Notes: generated by a model from the sequence alone, not told the origin. Positions 36,736 to 46,891 are shown, counted from the first letter of the stretch. The stretch is DNA of 64,000 bases from an uncultured Elusimicrobiales bacterium (GCA_934662565.1 CAKUKI010000004.1:115661-179660), one strand, 5' to 3'. A program made the numbers and translations.

Positions 36736-37337
36736 CCGCATCTATCATTGTGCTTTGCTTGCTGGCGGCCTTGTTGGAACTGGATACTACTTACGCGGGG
36801 CAATGGCTTATTTCCCGCCCGATTATTGCGGGGCCGTTGTTTGGCCTGATTACCGGAGATTTAATGGCCGGTATACAAGTGGGTGTATTTGCAGAGCTTT
36901 TGTTTGTGGATATTTCCCCATTAGGCGGCGTTATCCCGCCCAGCGGGGTGATGACGGCGGCTATCCCCATGATTTTGTACTCGTTGGGGATTGAGTTGTA
37001 TTTTGGCTTTTTTCTGGGCGTACTGGCTGGTATTTTATATGCCCAGTTGGACCGCTGGCTGCGCAAAACCCGCTTCAAATTGATGGTCTTTTTGGAAAAA
37101 AATGCCGCGGCGCACCCGCGGGCTATTGGCCGCACGGTGGCGTGGCTGTTGTTAACGGTGTTTTTAATGAATTTAATTTTTGTTTCCGTTTGCGCGTGGA
37201 TTTGCACCCAGCTGATGTATAACATTGTGGCGTATATTCCGCTTAAAGCGTATGCGGCGTTTAAGTTTGCTTATATGGCGGTGCCGTGGATTGGGCTGGC
37301 TACATTAATTCCGGCATTCCGGTTAAAAACAAGGTAG
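36732..37337 (+). CDS. PTS mannose-family IIC component
   Basis: 201 residues with about six hydrophobic helices; GPLFGLITGDLMAGIQVGVF and GGVIPPSGVMTAA fit the IIC sugar-channel domain. It is shorter than the roughly 250-residue norm, lacking part of the C-terminal helices, but the frame is intact. Confidence 0.88.
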   Translation: MTASIIVLCLLAALLELDTTYAGQWLISRPIIAGPLFGLITGDLMAGIQVGVFAELLFVDISPLGGVIPPSGVMTAAIPMILYSLGIELYFGFFLGVLAGILYAQLDRWLRKTRFKLMVFLEKNAAAHPRAIGRTVAWLLLTVFLMNLIFVSVCAWICTQLMYNIVAYIPLKAYAAFKFAYMAVPWIGLATLIPAFRLKTR

Positions 37338-37340
37338 CGT

Positions 37341-38162
37341 ATGATGAATTTTTCCATGCACTTGCGTTTATTTTTACGCTCGTTTTTCTTACAAACGGGG
37401 TGGAATTATGTAAAATTCCAAAATTTGGGGCTTACTTATATTATGATGCCCTTTCTCTCCCATTTGTATGCACAAGATAAAGAGGCTCTGCCCGCGGTGA
37501 CTACCCGCTATCTGGATACCTTTAACACCCAGCCTGTTATGGCCTCTTTTTGCATTGGGGCGCTGGCTAAAAAGGAAGAAGCCGTAGCGCAGGCAAAAAG
37601 CGTGACCGATTTTAAGGAGCGCGTGGCCGAGTGGACCGGTGCGCGGCGCGGGCTTTCCATTACGGCGGCGTCTATTGGGGACCGCTTGTTTTGGGGAACC
37701 TTAAAACCGCTGACCTTACTGCTTGCCATTTTTATCTGGCTGTGTTTAGGGGTCAACTTTTTTGAAATTGAGCTATTGGAAAACCCGCTGCCTTTGGATG
37801 CTTTTTGCGCCGGAGCCGCTGCCTTTTTTGTATATAACAGCGTGGCCCTGTTTGTGCGGTGGGAGGGTATTACCATTGGCTATAATTCCGACGAAAAAAC
37901 TTGCTTCGGGCTGACTAAATTTGATTGGAACAAAACCATTTACAATGCCAAACGCTTGGGGCTGGTGCTTTCAGCCGGACTTATTTTATTTGGGGTGTAT
38001 TATTATTTCAAAAATTTAGCGCTGGATGTGCATTTTATTACCCGCGCTATATTGGTGTTGTTTTTTGTAATAATCAGTTTTTTAACGCGCAAATTAAAAG
38101 TGCCTAATATGTATTTGTATTTGGCGGCAGTGATTATTTTTAATATTGCGTGCTATTTATAA
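37341..38162 (+). CDS. PTS mannose-family IID component
   Basis: 273 residues beginning with LRLFLRSFFLQTGWNYVKFQNLG, the typical IID start, with helices toward the C-terminus. IIC and IID form the membrane channel. Three bases after IIC. Confidence 0.93.
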   Translation: MMNFSMHLRLFLRSFFLQTGWNYVKFQNLGLTYIMMPFLSHLYAQDKEALPAVTTRYLDTFNTQPVMASFCIGALAKKEEAVAQAKSVTDFKERVAEWTGARRGLSITAASIGDRLFWGTLKPLTLLLAIFIWLCLGVNFFEIELLENPLPLDAFCAGAAAFFVYNSVALFVRWEGITIGYNSDEKTCFGLTKFDWNKTIYNAKRLGLVLSAGLILFGVYYYFKNLALDVHFITRAILVLFFVIISFLTRKLKVPNMYLYLAAVIIFNIACYL

Positions 38163-38175
38163 AAAGGGGAACTAA

Positions 38176-38445
38176 GTGATTACGGAAACTGTTAAAATTT
38201 CCAACCGTTCAGGCTTACACGCCCGACCTGCCATGATGATTGTGCAAAAAGCGGGCGAATTTAATTGCGATATTACTATTGCGAAAGATGATGTAAAAGT
38301 AAACGCCAAAAGCATTATGGGGGTGATGATGCTGGCGGCGGAATATGGCGCCAGTATTACGCTGACGGCCGACGGTGCCGACGAACGCGCGGCGCTGGAT
38401 GCCCTCAAACAACTTTTTGACGAAAAATTTAACGAAGAATACTAA
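38176..38445 (+). CDS. ptsH: Phosphocarrier protein HPr
   Basis: 89 residues from a GTG at 38176. H15 in SGLHARPA accepts phosphate from EI; S46 in KSIMGVM is the HprK target, so this HPr can be regulated by the kinase encoded four kilobases upstream. Directly before ptsI. Confidence 0.96.
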   Translation: MITETVKISNRSGLHARPAMMIVQKAGEFNCDITIAKDDVKVNAKSIMGVMMLAAEYGASITLTADGADERAALDALKQLFDEKFNEEY

Positions 38446-38454
38446 AGGATGGGT

Positions 38455-40194
38455 ATGTTTGTAATAAAAGGCGTGGGGGCCAGCCCCGGTGTGTCTATCG
38501 GACCGGCTGTTATTTTGCCGGGGGATTCTTTTGCCGTTGCCCGCCAATATGTAGAGGCGGGCGAAGCCAAAAACGAGCTTGCCAAAATGAAAGCCGCCGT
38601 GGAAAATACCATGCGCGAGCTGGACAGCTGTGAAAAAAAGGTCTATGCCACCTTGGGGCCGGAATATGCCCAGCTAATGTCCACCCATAAACTCATTTTG
38701 CAAGACCCCACCTTGCACCAATCCGTACGCCATAAAATTTTGGACGAACATCTTTCGGCCCAAGCGGCTATTTTTATTACTTTGCAGGAGCTCGCCACCA
38801 GTTTTGAAAAAATAGAAGACCCCTTTTTTAAGGAACGCCGCAACGACGTTTTTGATGTAGGCAAGCGTCTAGCTAAAAATTTGGAAGGGGACAAAGGCGA
38901 ATTTTTGGCTTCCATTAAAAAGCCGTCCGTTTTAATTGCCCATAATTTGTATCCTTCCGATACGATTAACCTGCAAGAAAATCAAGTACTCGGTTTTTGT
39001 ACGGATGTGGGCGGCAAAACCAGCCACACGGCCATTTTGGCGCAAAGCCTTAAAATGCCCGCGGTGGTAGGGCTTTCCAACGCCACTAAAAAAATCCAAA
39101 ATGGTGATACCGTCATTGTGGACGGAGATAACGGCCTGCTCATTATCAACCCGGACCGCTATACACTGGCTAATTATAAAAAAATCCAGCGGGAAAACAA
39201 AAAAGCGGAAGCGTTGCTGAAAACCATTAACCATTTGCCGGTTATCACGCAAGACGGTCACCCGCTGAAACTGTTTGTAAATTTTGACCCCCGCACCGAT
39301 ACCAAAGAAAATAAAAAGCTGATTACGGACGGATTGGGCCTGCTGCGTACGGAATTTTTATATATGAATACCCCCGTGCCGCCGGCGGAAGAAGACCAGT
39401 ACCAAATGTACTTGTCTATTGCCAAACGCTTTGATATGCGTCCGGTCACTATCCGCTTGGCGGATTTAGGGGGCGACAAAATGCCGCAGTTCCCACTGGA
39501 CGAATTTGAATTTGAGCAAAACCCGTTTATGGGGTGCAGGGGTATCCGGCTGTTTCTAAAAAATCCGGAGCTTTTGCACACCCAACTGCGGGCCATTTTG
39601 CGTGCCGCGTGTGAAGTGCCCGCCCAAGTGCGCATGATGATTCCCATGGTGTCTTCGGTAGAAGAAGTCCGCCATGTGCGCGCCGCGTACGACCGCGTTT
39701 TGAAAGAGCTGGAAGCGCAGGGCAAAAAGCCGGTCAATCGGGTGGCGCTGGGGGCCATGATAGAGGTTCCCGCCGCCGCTATGGCCTTAGACGGCATGAT
39801 TGGCTTATTGGATTTTATTTCCATCGGCACCAATGACTTGATACAATATCTAGTAGCGGTGGACCGCATTAATCAAGAAGTGGCCCACATGTACGACCCT
39901 TGCCATCCGGCGGTTATCCGCACCTTGAATTTAATTATCCAAACGGCGCATAAACGCGGCAAGAAGGTAAGCATTTGCGGGGAGCTGGCCTCTGATTCCA
40001 AAATGTTGCCCCTGTTGTTGGGGTTGGAAATAGACGCTTTATCCGTCACACCGCGTATGTTTTTGCGCGTAAAAAACAACATCCGCAATTTGAATTTTGA
40101 AACCTGTTCCGACCTTGCCCAAGCTGCACTTTTAATGGGCAGTTCGGAAGATATACGCAATTTAATTGAGCAAAACAAAAATGAAGATTCGTAA
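38455..40194 (+). CDS. ptsI: PTS enzyme I
   Basis: ATG at 38455 is five bases after AAAGGA and is preferred to the ATG at 38449, which overlaps that site. 579 residues. H191 in GGKTSHTAILA is phosphorylated from PEP; the C-terminal PEP-binding barrel has GCRGIRL, IGTNDLIQY and the catalytic Cys in ICGELASD. General first enzyme of the PTS. Its end overlaps lepA. Confidence 0.96.
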   Translation: MFVIKGVGASPGVSIGPAVILPGDSFAVARQYVEAGEAKNELAKMKAAVENTMRELDSCEKKVYATLGPEYAQLMSTHKLILQDPTLHQSVRHKILDEHLSAQAAIFITLQELATSFEKIEDPFFKERRNDVFDVGKRLAKNLEGDKGEFLASIKKPSVLIAHNLYPSDTINLQENQVLGFCTDVGGKTSHTAILAQSLKMPAVVGLSNATKKIQNGDTVIVDGDNGLLIINPDRYTLANYKKIQRENKKAEALLKTINHLPVITQDGHPLKLFVNFDPRTDTKENKKLITDGLGLLRTEFLYMNTPVPPAEEDQYQMYLSIAKRFDMRPVTIRLADLGGDKMPQFPLDEFEFEQNPFMGCRGIRLFLKNPELLHTQLRAILRAACEVPAQVRMMIPMVSSVEEVRHVRAAYDRVLKELEAQGKKPVNRVALGAMIEVPAAAMALDGMIGLLDFISIGTNDLIQYLVAVDRINQEVAHMYDPCHPAVIRTLNLIIQTAHKRGKKVSICGELASDSKMLPLLLGLEIDALSVTPRMFLRVKNNIRNLNFETCSDLAQAALLMGSSEDIRNLIEQNKNEDS

Positions 40195-42010
40195 TTTCTC
40201 TATCGTGGCACATATTGACCACGGCAAAACCACCCTTTCGGACCGTATTTTGGAAGACACCGGCACCGTGCCCAAGCGCAAAATGCAGGCCCAACTGTTA
40301 GACGGTATGGACCTAGAACGCGAACGCGGCATTACCATTAAAGCCAAAGCGGTACGCATTAAATATAAAGATTATATTTTGAACTTGATTGACACCCCCG
40401 GCCATGTGGATTTTTCCTACGAGGTGGCCCGCTCTTTGCGCGCGTGCGAAGGGGTGCTGCTGTTGGTGGATGCCTCGCAAGGGGTGGAAGCGCAAACGGT
40501 GGCGCACGCTCATTTGGCCAAAAAATTAGGGCTTACCATTATCCCGGTTATGAACAAGGTGGATTTGTCCCAGTCGGATGCGGACGCGTCCGAAGAACAA
40601 CTGTGGGATATTTTGGGCGAGCCCATTGAGGCGGAGCGCGTCAGCGCCAAAACTGGGCTGGGGATAGAACACCTGCTGGACCGCATTATTGCGGATATTC
40701 CCGCCCCGCAAGGGGATGAAAACGCCCCCGTGCGCGCCCTGATTTTTGACTCTTTTTATGATGCTTTCCGCGGCGTAATTATGTATGTGCGCATGGTGGA
40801 CGGCACCTTAAAACCGGGGCAAACCATCCGGTTTATGTCCTCCGGTGCAACCTATAAAATTGAAGAACTGGGCTATATGACCCCCAAACAACTGCATAAA
40901 GACGCACAGTTAAGCGCGGGGGAAGTAGGCTATGTGGTGGCCGGTATTAAAGATATCCACCAAGTAAAAGTGGGGGATACCGTCACGTTGGCCGAGCGCC
41001 CGGCCCAAACGCCCTTACCGGGGTACGAAGACGCCAAACCGGTGGTTTTTGCCAGTATCTTTCCCATAGAAACTACCGATTTTCCCCTCTTGCGTACGGC
41101 GCTTGAAAAACTGAATTTGTCGGATTCTTCTTTCCACTACCAGAGCGAAACTTCCAAAGCGCTGGGCTTTGGGTTCCGCTTGGGTTTTATGGGCATTTTA
41201 CATATAGAAATTGTAAAAGAGCGTTTGGAAAGAGAGTTTAATTTATCGTTGATTGCCACCTCTCCCAACGTGGTGTATCACGTTAAATTTACGCCGCGCA
41301 AAACGCACCCGCAGGAGCTTTCCGCCTTGCCGGACGCTACGGACGACCCGGGCTATAAAATTATTGATAATCCGGCCAACTTCCCGCCGCACGGCGATAT
41401 TATAGACATCAAAGAGCCCGTCATCCACATTACCATTGTCACGCCGGTTGAATTTATGGACGGGGTCATGACCCTGCTGAAAGAAAAACGCGGTACGTTT
41501 ATGAATTTGGACCACCTTTCCAACCAGCGTGTCATTGTGAAGTACGAAATGCCTATGGGGGAAATGGTGATAGACTTTTACAATAAGTTAAAATCCGTTT
41601 CCAAGGGGTACGCTTCGTTTGATTACGAGGTGGCCGGTTTCCGCAGTTCGGACGTGGTACTTATGGAAATTTTACTGCACGGTACTCCGGTGGATGCGCT
41701 TTCCGTGGTGGTGCATAAAGACAAGGCCCAAACGCTGGGCCGCGCGTTGTGCGCCAAGTTAAAAGAGCTTATCGGCCGCCAACAGTTTGAAGTAGCCGTG
41801 CAAGCCGCCGTCAACGGCAAAGTAATTGCGCGCGAAACTATTCCCGCCTTCCGCAAAGACGTAATTGCCAAGTGTTATGGGGGGGATATTTCCCGCAAGC
41901 GCAAACTGTTGGAAAAACAGAAAGAAGGTAAAAAACGCATGAAGTCTATCGGCAGCCTGAACATTCCGCAGGAAGCCTTTGTTTCCATGCTTAAAATAAG
42001 CGAAGAATAA
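40181..42010 (+). CDS. lepA: Elongation factor 4 (LepA)
   Basis: ATG at 40181 (MKIRNFSIVAHIDHGKTTLS) gives 609 residues; an in-frame TTG at 40166 is less likely. G1 AHIDHGKT, G2 RGITIKA, G3 DTPGH, G4 NKVD are all present, and the C-terminal LepA-specific domain ends in RMKSIGSLNIPQEAF. It remodels stalled or misassembled ribosomes under stress. Starts inside the last 14 bases of ptsI. Confidence 0.97.
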   Translation: MKIRNFSIVAHIDHGKTTLSDRILEDTGTVPKRKMQAQLLDGMDLERERGITIKAKAVRIKYKDYILNLIDTPGHVDFSYEVARSLRACEGVLLLVDASQGVEAQTVAHAHLAKKLGLTIIPVMNKVDLSQSDADASEEQLWDILGEPIEAERVSAKTGLGIEHLLDRIIADIPAPQGDENAPVRALIFDSFYDAFRGVIMYVRMVDGTLKPGQTIRFMSSGATYKIEELGYMTPKQLHKDAQLSAGEVGYVVAGIKDIHQVKVGDTVTLAERPAQTPLPGYEDAKPVVFASIFPIETTDFPLLRTALEKLNLSDSSFHYQSETSKALGFGFRLGFMGILHIEIVKERLEREFNLSLIATSPNVVYHVKFTPRKTHPQELSALPDATDDPGYKIIDNPANFPPHGDIIDIKEPVIHITIVTPVEFMDGVMTLLKEKRGTFMNLDHLSNQRVIVKYEMPMGEMVIDFYNKLKSVSKGYASFDYEVAGFRSSDVVLMEILLHGTPVDALSVVVHKDKAQTLGRALCAKLKELIGRQQFEVAVQAAVNGKVIARETIPAFRKDVIAKCYGGDISRKRKLLEKQKEGKKRMKSIGSLNIPQEAFVSMLKISEE

Positions 42011-42055
42011 CGCCCCCTCGGGCCGGACGTTAAAATTTGGTAAAATATCCGTAAT

Positions 42056-42922
42056 ATGCTTTTAGAAGGAAAAACACTTGCCGCAACTATACGCCAAAGC
42101 CTGCCGGAGCGGGCGGAAGCCGTGCGCCGTAAATTGGGCCGCGCGCTCAAGCTCTATGCCTATGGTAATGCGGACGATTACGCCGCGTATGTGTATTTGC
42201 ATAAAGAGGTGCAGGCCGCCCAAAAGTTAGGGGTGGAAGCGCGCGTTTTTCCGTTATCGGCCGATATGGACGCGGCAGCATTTTTGGAAATGCTAACCAG
42301 CGCTTCTAAAGACCCGTTGGTAGATGCTATTTTAATCGCGCGGCCGTTGCCCCCGCAGTTGGCGGCCTGCGGCTATGAGCGCGTACTGGCGCCGGAAAAG
42401 GACATAGACGGTATGTCTTGCGCCAATATGGGTAATTTGTTTTTGTGTAAAACATGGCAGGAAGTGGAACACCTTTCCGGTTTTGTGCCTTGTACGGCGC
42501 GGGCCGTGGTGCGGTTGCTCCAATACCACCATATTCCCTTGGAGGGAGTGGAAGCCGCGGTAATCGGCCGTTCCCCCACCGTGGGCCGCCCGCTGGCACA
42601 TTTGCTGACGTGCCAAAATGCCACAGTAAAAATCTGCCATACCAAAACGCAGGATTTGAAACAGTCCTTGGCGGGCGCGCAGTTAATTTGTTGCGCCGCC
42701 GGCAAAGCGGGCCTGTTGCGCGCGGATATGGTGTGCGGCGGCAGTACGGTCATTGATATTGCCACCAACTTATCGCCCAACGGCGCTTTGTGCGGGGATG
42801 CAGACACCGCCGCCCTGCTGGCTAAGGGGTGTAAAGTTTCCCCGGTGCCGGGTGGGGTGGGGCCGGTCACGCTTGCGTGCCTGCTGGAAAACATTATATT
42901 ATCAGGTGAAAGGAAAATTTAA
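42056..42922 (+). CDS. folD: Bifunctional methylene-THF dehydrogenase/cyclohydrolase
   Basis: 288 residues. The YVYLHKEVQAA stretch holds the catalytic Lys; IGRSPTVGRPLAHLL binds NADP; PVPGGVGPVTLACLLEN ends the domain. Normal length. It interconverts methylene-, methenyl- and formyl-THF. No clear ribosome binding site. Followed ten bases later by the lipoprotein gene. Confidence 0.96.
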   Translation: MLLEGKTLAATIRQSLPERAEAVRRKLGRALKLYAYGNADDYAAYVYLHKEVQAAQKLGVEARVFPLSADMDAAAFLEMLTSASKDPLVDAILIARPLPPQLAACGYERVLAPEKDIDGMSCANMGNLFLCKTWQEVEHLSGFVPCTARAVVRLLQYHHIPLEGVEAAVIGRSPTVGRPLAHLLTCQNATVKICHTKTQDLKQSLAGAQLICCAAGKAGLLRADMVCGGSTVIDIATNLSPNGALCGDADTAALLAKGCKVSPVPGGVGPVTLACLLENIILSGERKI

Positions 42923-42931
42923 GGAGAATCT

Positions 42932-43342
42932 ATGAAAACATGGTCCCAAGTGATTGCATTGTTATTGTGCGTGGGTTTGTTGGCCGCGTGCACCGGTAAT
43001 GCGCGTAAAGCAAAATACAACCGTAAAATTTATTTAACGGAAGAAGATTACCTGTCCGACCTTGCCCCTCAGGCCGAAAAAGAACGCCGCGAGGCGCCGC
43101 CGGTGGTGGAATCGGAATATATTTTTAATTTGGAGCCGTCCCAAGACCAAAAAAATATTTATTTTTATGATGACCGCCAACAGCCGCAAGTGCCCGGTGT
43201 ACCTAACGACGGCGACTATAAAAAAGAAAAACGCCTTTGGCAAAAGCCTAAACGCTATGCGCCGGGCGAATATGGTGCCACCGCGGGCGCGGCGGAAGAA
43301 TCGTCCTCATCGGGTGATGTGGGCGAAGAAGAATTTGAATAA
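42932..43342 (+). CDS. Small lipoprotein, function unknown
   Basis: 136 residues. Signal peptide with lipobox LLAAC (Cys at about 20), so lipidated and then acylated by Lnt. The mature part is charged, without recognisable domain, with a Ser/Glu-rich acidic tail. AAGGAG site nine bases upstream; probably co-transcribed with folD. Terminator at 43353-43380. Confidence 0.8.
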   Translation: MKTWSQVIALLLCVGLLAACTGNARKAKYNRKIYLTEEDYLSDLAPQAEKERREAPPVVESEYIFNLEPSQDQKNIYFYDDRQQPQVPGVPNDGDYKKEKRLWQKPKRYAPGEYGATAGAAEESSSSGDVGEEEFE

Positions 43343-43352
43343 GCCTTTGTAT

Positions 43353-43380
43353 AAAACCCAGTCGGTCCGGCTGGGTTTTG
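43353..43380 (+). terminator. Terminator after the lipoprotein gene
   Basis: Stem 43353-43361 with 43371-43379, T-run. Between here and 43612 I see only a TATAAT box (43565-43570) 42 bp before the autotransporter start. Confidence 0.85.
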
Positions 43381-43612
43381 CGGTTTAGGCGGGGCTTTCC
43401 GTCCGCGCAAAGGTTTTAGGGTGTAATTGCCAAAAAATATTACCCCATTTAGTTTTACCCATTGGGCCATGCGGCCGCCCCGTGCAGAGCGGATGTTGGG
43501 GGCGGTGGAGGGGAAAGGCAACTATTATTTTTGCAAAAAAACTTTCCTTTTGGCTTAAATTCTGTATAATAGGGATATACTGCTTTTTTTATACATATAA
43601 ATTGGAGGATAA

Positions 43613-46600
43613 ATGAGAAAGTTTCTCACTGCAGTTTTTTGTGTGTTGTTTGCACCTTTGTTTGTGCAGGCGGCACAAGATCTTCAAATAAACTGGGACG
43701 GCCAAAACCACGACCGTGAAATTATAGATGATTCCAACGATAATAACCCGTTGGCTATTGTTGGTGCCGGCTCGGTGGATATGGGGGCGATTAATGGCGC
43801 TTCCATGACGGTAAACGGCAAAAACATCAATATTAATAATGATGCCACTGCCCAAAAAGTTTACGATTCTGTCACCCATGATTCGTTTCAAACACCGGTC
43901 TTGAGCCAAGAACATTACGGCGCGTATGTGGCTGGCGGTGCTGCGTACAGAAATAACGTCACCAACAGCTCCGTAAGCATGACGGGCACGAACCTACAGG
44001 GTAGAAATGTAATCGGTGGGGCTTCCCTCCTGTTAGACAGTACGGACCGTTTTGGTGATTATTCGGCCAACAATAACTCCGTCACTATCAGCGGCGGAAG
44101 CCTTAGTTTTTATAATTATACCGCCCCCGGCGCCACGGCTGCCACTTATGGCGGCATGGTGTATGGCGGCTATACCAATTTTGCCAAAGGCTCTGCCAAT
44201 AATAACACTGTTATTATTCAGGACGGCGCCGTGGTGCAGGGTAGCGTCATCGGCGGATACACGGAACACCGCTTAACGGCAGACGATATTGAAGCTACGG
44301 ACGGTGTAATAGGCACCAATGCCAGCGGCAACTATGTACTGGTAAAAGATTCTACCGTCGCCGGTATGGTGATGGGTGCGTCTGGTGCGGCAACCTCCAA
44401 CAATAACACCGTTATTATTGATCACTCCAATGTGGGTATGGCCTTTGGGGCGTTTATCGGCACGGGTATTACGGACGGCACGTCTTCTGTCGTTGATATG
44501 AATAACAACACCGTTATTATCAAAAACGGCAGTACGGTTGCCGCCATGGCTATGGCTGTTATGAACAGCTCTGTCAACGCGCAAGGCAATACCATGACGT
44601 TGGATAATGCTACGCTGGCTTCTGGCTCGGTTTATTCCGTTTTGATGCACTTAGGCCACGATACATCAGGCAATCCTGTTGGGGCTACGGTGGCAAACAA
44701 CACCTTAAACTTGCATAATTTAACCAATACTTTTAGTGAAGTTGGCGCCACTGTCAACTTGGCCGGTACCTCCAACGGCAACAAAGTAAACATTACAAAT
44801 TCCAATTTAACGGTGGCAAATGCGTCCGGCAAATTCTTTGGGGATACGTTGGATTTTGCCAAACTTTCCACGAACCAACTGTTGCCCACGGATATCCCTG
44901 CGGACAAAGGGCTCATTTTTGGTGGGGCCAGCATGACCTACAACAGCCAAACCAATACCACCCCGTCGGAAGAAGCGCCTGACAAGGTGGAAGTGTCTTT
45001 CAATGGTACGAACAGTGACGGCAACACCGTTTCTATTGCGGGCGGGGATTCCGTAAAAACCGTAGATGCCAACATTTTTGGTGGTTTTGCAGCATATATT
45101 AATGAAGTGGATTATACGACTACAAAGGATGAAACCTCTGAAGCGGGGGCTACTGTCACAACTACTACAACGGTTAAAAAAGAAGGCCTGACGACCACTA
45201 CCACCACAACAAAGACGGGTGCTGCGGCGGAAACATCTACAGAAGTAGCAGAAAAAATTGATGATGTGTATTCTGCCTCTAACAATACGGTTGTTTTGGA
45301 TAACGTAAAACTGAAAGGCAAAGTATACGGCGGTTATGTGTACGGGGCAGAGCTCAAGACGGATAATATGCTCACCCGCAATAACACCGTTATTTTGCGC
45401 AACAAGGTGGAATTGGACCCGACGGCCGTTATTTACGGCGGCAACAACACGGTGGGTGCTACCACCAACCGCTTGGTGTTTGACCGCACGATTGGTACGT
45501 TTACCAATAAAAACCAATTCAAAAACTTTTACCCTTGGTGGGCCATTAATGCAGACTTTAACACGGACTTGCATTTTGATTTTGACGTTAAAGCCTATAT
45601 GGCATTAGATAAAACCGCCATGCGGGAAGGTTCCAAAGTAGTGGTCACTACCAAAAGCACGACGGACCTAACCGAGGTGGGCGAAGGCGGAAACGTGTAT
45701 GACTTGCTGAGCAGCGGCATTGTGCTGACCCAGAAAAAAGTAGGCGTGTATTCTTACGATTTAACCGCCACCAGAGGTTCCGGCAGCACGGACGTGAACT
45801 GGACCCTTATCAGCACAAAAGATAAAGCCAATGCCGAAGTTTACGGCCAGTTGCCGTTAGTCGGTTTGGCGTTAATCAGCGAAGGGCCGGAAATGCTCAC
45901 CAAAACCTTGAATGATTTGTGGAAGAACGAAACCGAACAGAGCACCTTTGTAAACGGCGGTTATCACCACACCCGCTATAAAACGGGCAGCGGTTTTGAT
46001 TTGGACTCCGGCCTGATGCAAGCGGGCGCTTGGAAGAAATTGACGAACGATTGGGCATTAGGGCTGTTTGCTAAATATGCCGGCGGTTCTTACGAAACCT
46101 ACCCGATTAAAGTGACCGGCGATGCCAGCGTGTTTGGCGGCGGGTTGATGACCTCTGTGCGCTATAGCGAAACGGGCCGCTTGGAAGCCACGGTGGAAGC
46201 CGGCTATATGGATGCCAAGTTCAAATCGGACGAACTGTTATCCAGCTTTAAGAGCAAAGGGATGTACTACGGCGCCAGCGCGGGCGTAGTGGAAAACCCG
46301 TTGGATGACTTGAGCATGTTTGCCAACTTTAACTGGAAACGCAAAGCGTCTGACGATATTACCGACGATTTGGACCAGAAAATTGAATTTGACACCTTGC
46401 AAAGTATGGCCTTGCGCTTCGGCGGTGATTATACGTTCAACTCGTTGGACTTAAACGGCGTAATTCCGTCCGTCGGTGCCAGCGCCATTTACGAAATGGA
46501 CGGCAAATCTACCGTGACGGTGGAAAACGTAAAGAGCAGCGACGCCTCTATGAAAGGTATGAGCGGGCGCGGGCAGTTGGTCCTGTCCTATCATAACAAA

Positions 46601-46699
46601 GATACGTTCCTGCCGTTGCACTCCGTACTGACCGTTTACGGCCAATTAGGTAAACGCGAAGGCTTCGGCGGCGAAGTGACGATTGCGTTTGAGTTCTAA
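43613..46699 (+). CDS. Autotransporter-type surface protein
   Basis: 1028 residues. Signal peptide MRKFLTAVFCVLFAPLFVQA. The passenger (about 25-740) is built of repeats with the core N-N-N-T-V-I-I (for example ANNNTVIIQDG, MNNNTVIIKNG, SNNNTVIIDHS), which should stack as a beta helix. A Thr-rich tract (about residues 505-540) interrupts it. Residues about 760-1028 alternate as an outer-membrane barrel ending GGEVTIAFEF, with terminal Phe. GGAGG site upstream. Likely an adhesin or surface coat; partner unknown. Confidence 0.88.
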   Translation: MRKFLTAVFCVLFAPLFVQAAQDLQINWDGQNHDREIIDDSNDNNPLAIVGAGSVDMGAINGASMTVNGKNININNDATAQKVYDSVTHDSFQTPVLSQEHYGAYVAGGAAYRNNVTNSSVSMTGTNLQGRNVIGGASLLLDSTDRFGDYSANNNSVTISGGSLSFYNYTAPGATAATYGGMVYGGYTNFAKGSANNNTVIIQDGAVVQGSVIGGYTEHRLTADDIEATDGVIGTNASGNYVLVKDSTVAGMVMGASGAATSNNNTVIIDHSNVGMAFGAFIGTGITDGTSSVVDMNNNTVIIKNGSTVAAMAMAVMNSSVNAQGNTMTLDNATLASGSVYSVLMHLGHDTSGNPVGATVANNTLNLHNLTNTFSEVGATVNLAGTSNGNKVNITNSNLTVANASGKFFGDTLDFAKLSTNQLLPTDIPADKGLIFGGASMTYNSQTNTTPSEEAPDKVEVSFNGTNSDGNTVSIAGGDSVKTVDANIFGGFAAYINEVDYTTTKDETSEAGATVTTTTTVKKEGLTTTTTTTKTGAAAETSTEVAEKIDDVYSASNNTVVLDNVKLKGKVYGGYVYGAELKTDNMLTRNNTVILRNKVELDPTAVIYGGNNTVGATTNRLVFDRTIGTFTNKNQFKNFYPWWAINADFNTDLHFDFDVKAYMALDKTAMREGSKVVVTTKSTTDLTEVGEGGNVYDLLSSGIVLTQKKVGVYSYDLTATRGSGSTDVNWTLISTKDKANAEVYGQLPLVGLALISEGPEMLTKTLNDLWKNETEQSTFVNGGYHHTRYKTGSGFDLDSGLMQAGAWKKLTNDWALGLFAKYAGGSYETYPIKVTGDASVFGGGLMTSVRYSETGRLEATVEAGYMDAKFKSDELLSSFKSKGMYYGASAGVVENPLDDLSMFANFNWKRKASDDITDDLDQKIEFDTLQSMALRFGGDYTFNSLDLNGVIPSVGASAIYEMDGKSTVTVENVKSSDASMKGMSGRGQLVLSYHNKDTFLPLHSVLTVYGQLGKREGFGGEVTIAFEF

Positions 46700-46720
46700 A
46701 AAATTAAATATCTGTTTTAG

Positions 46721-46749
46721 TAAAGGCCCTTCGGGGCCTTTACTATTTT
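46721..46749 (+). terminator. Terminator after the autotransporter
   Basis: Stem 46721-46729 with 46734-46742 followed by a T-rich run. Confidence 0.85.
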
Positions 46750-46783
46750 AGGCGCATAAACGCGGTATGCGCACCCTCTTAAC

Positions 46784-46808
46784 AACCCGCCTAACGGCGG
46801 GTTTTTTG
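46784..46808 (+). terminator. Second, tandem terminator
   Basis: Stem 46784-46791 with 46796-46803, TAAC loop, T-run. Insulates the next promoter. Confidence 0.85.
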
Positions 46809-46862
46809 TGCCCAAGGGGCGGTATTTGCCAAACGGAGCTTTATGTTTTTCCGGCCCCTTAT

Positions 46863-46891
46863 TTGACATTTTGGCTTATAACCACTACAAT
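46863..46891 (+). promoter_or_regulatory. Strong sigma70-type promoter of the 770-residue protein
   Basis: TTGACA (46863-46868), spacer 17 bp, TACAAT (46886-46891), with AAGGAG at 46898-46903. The closest to consensus in the window. Confidence 0.8.

Noticed and set aside
44807..45574. 255-codon frame antisense to the autotransporter
   Set aside because: Shadow of a repeat-rich gene; no start signals or domain.
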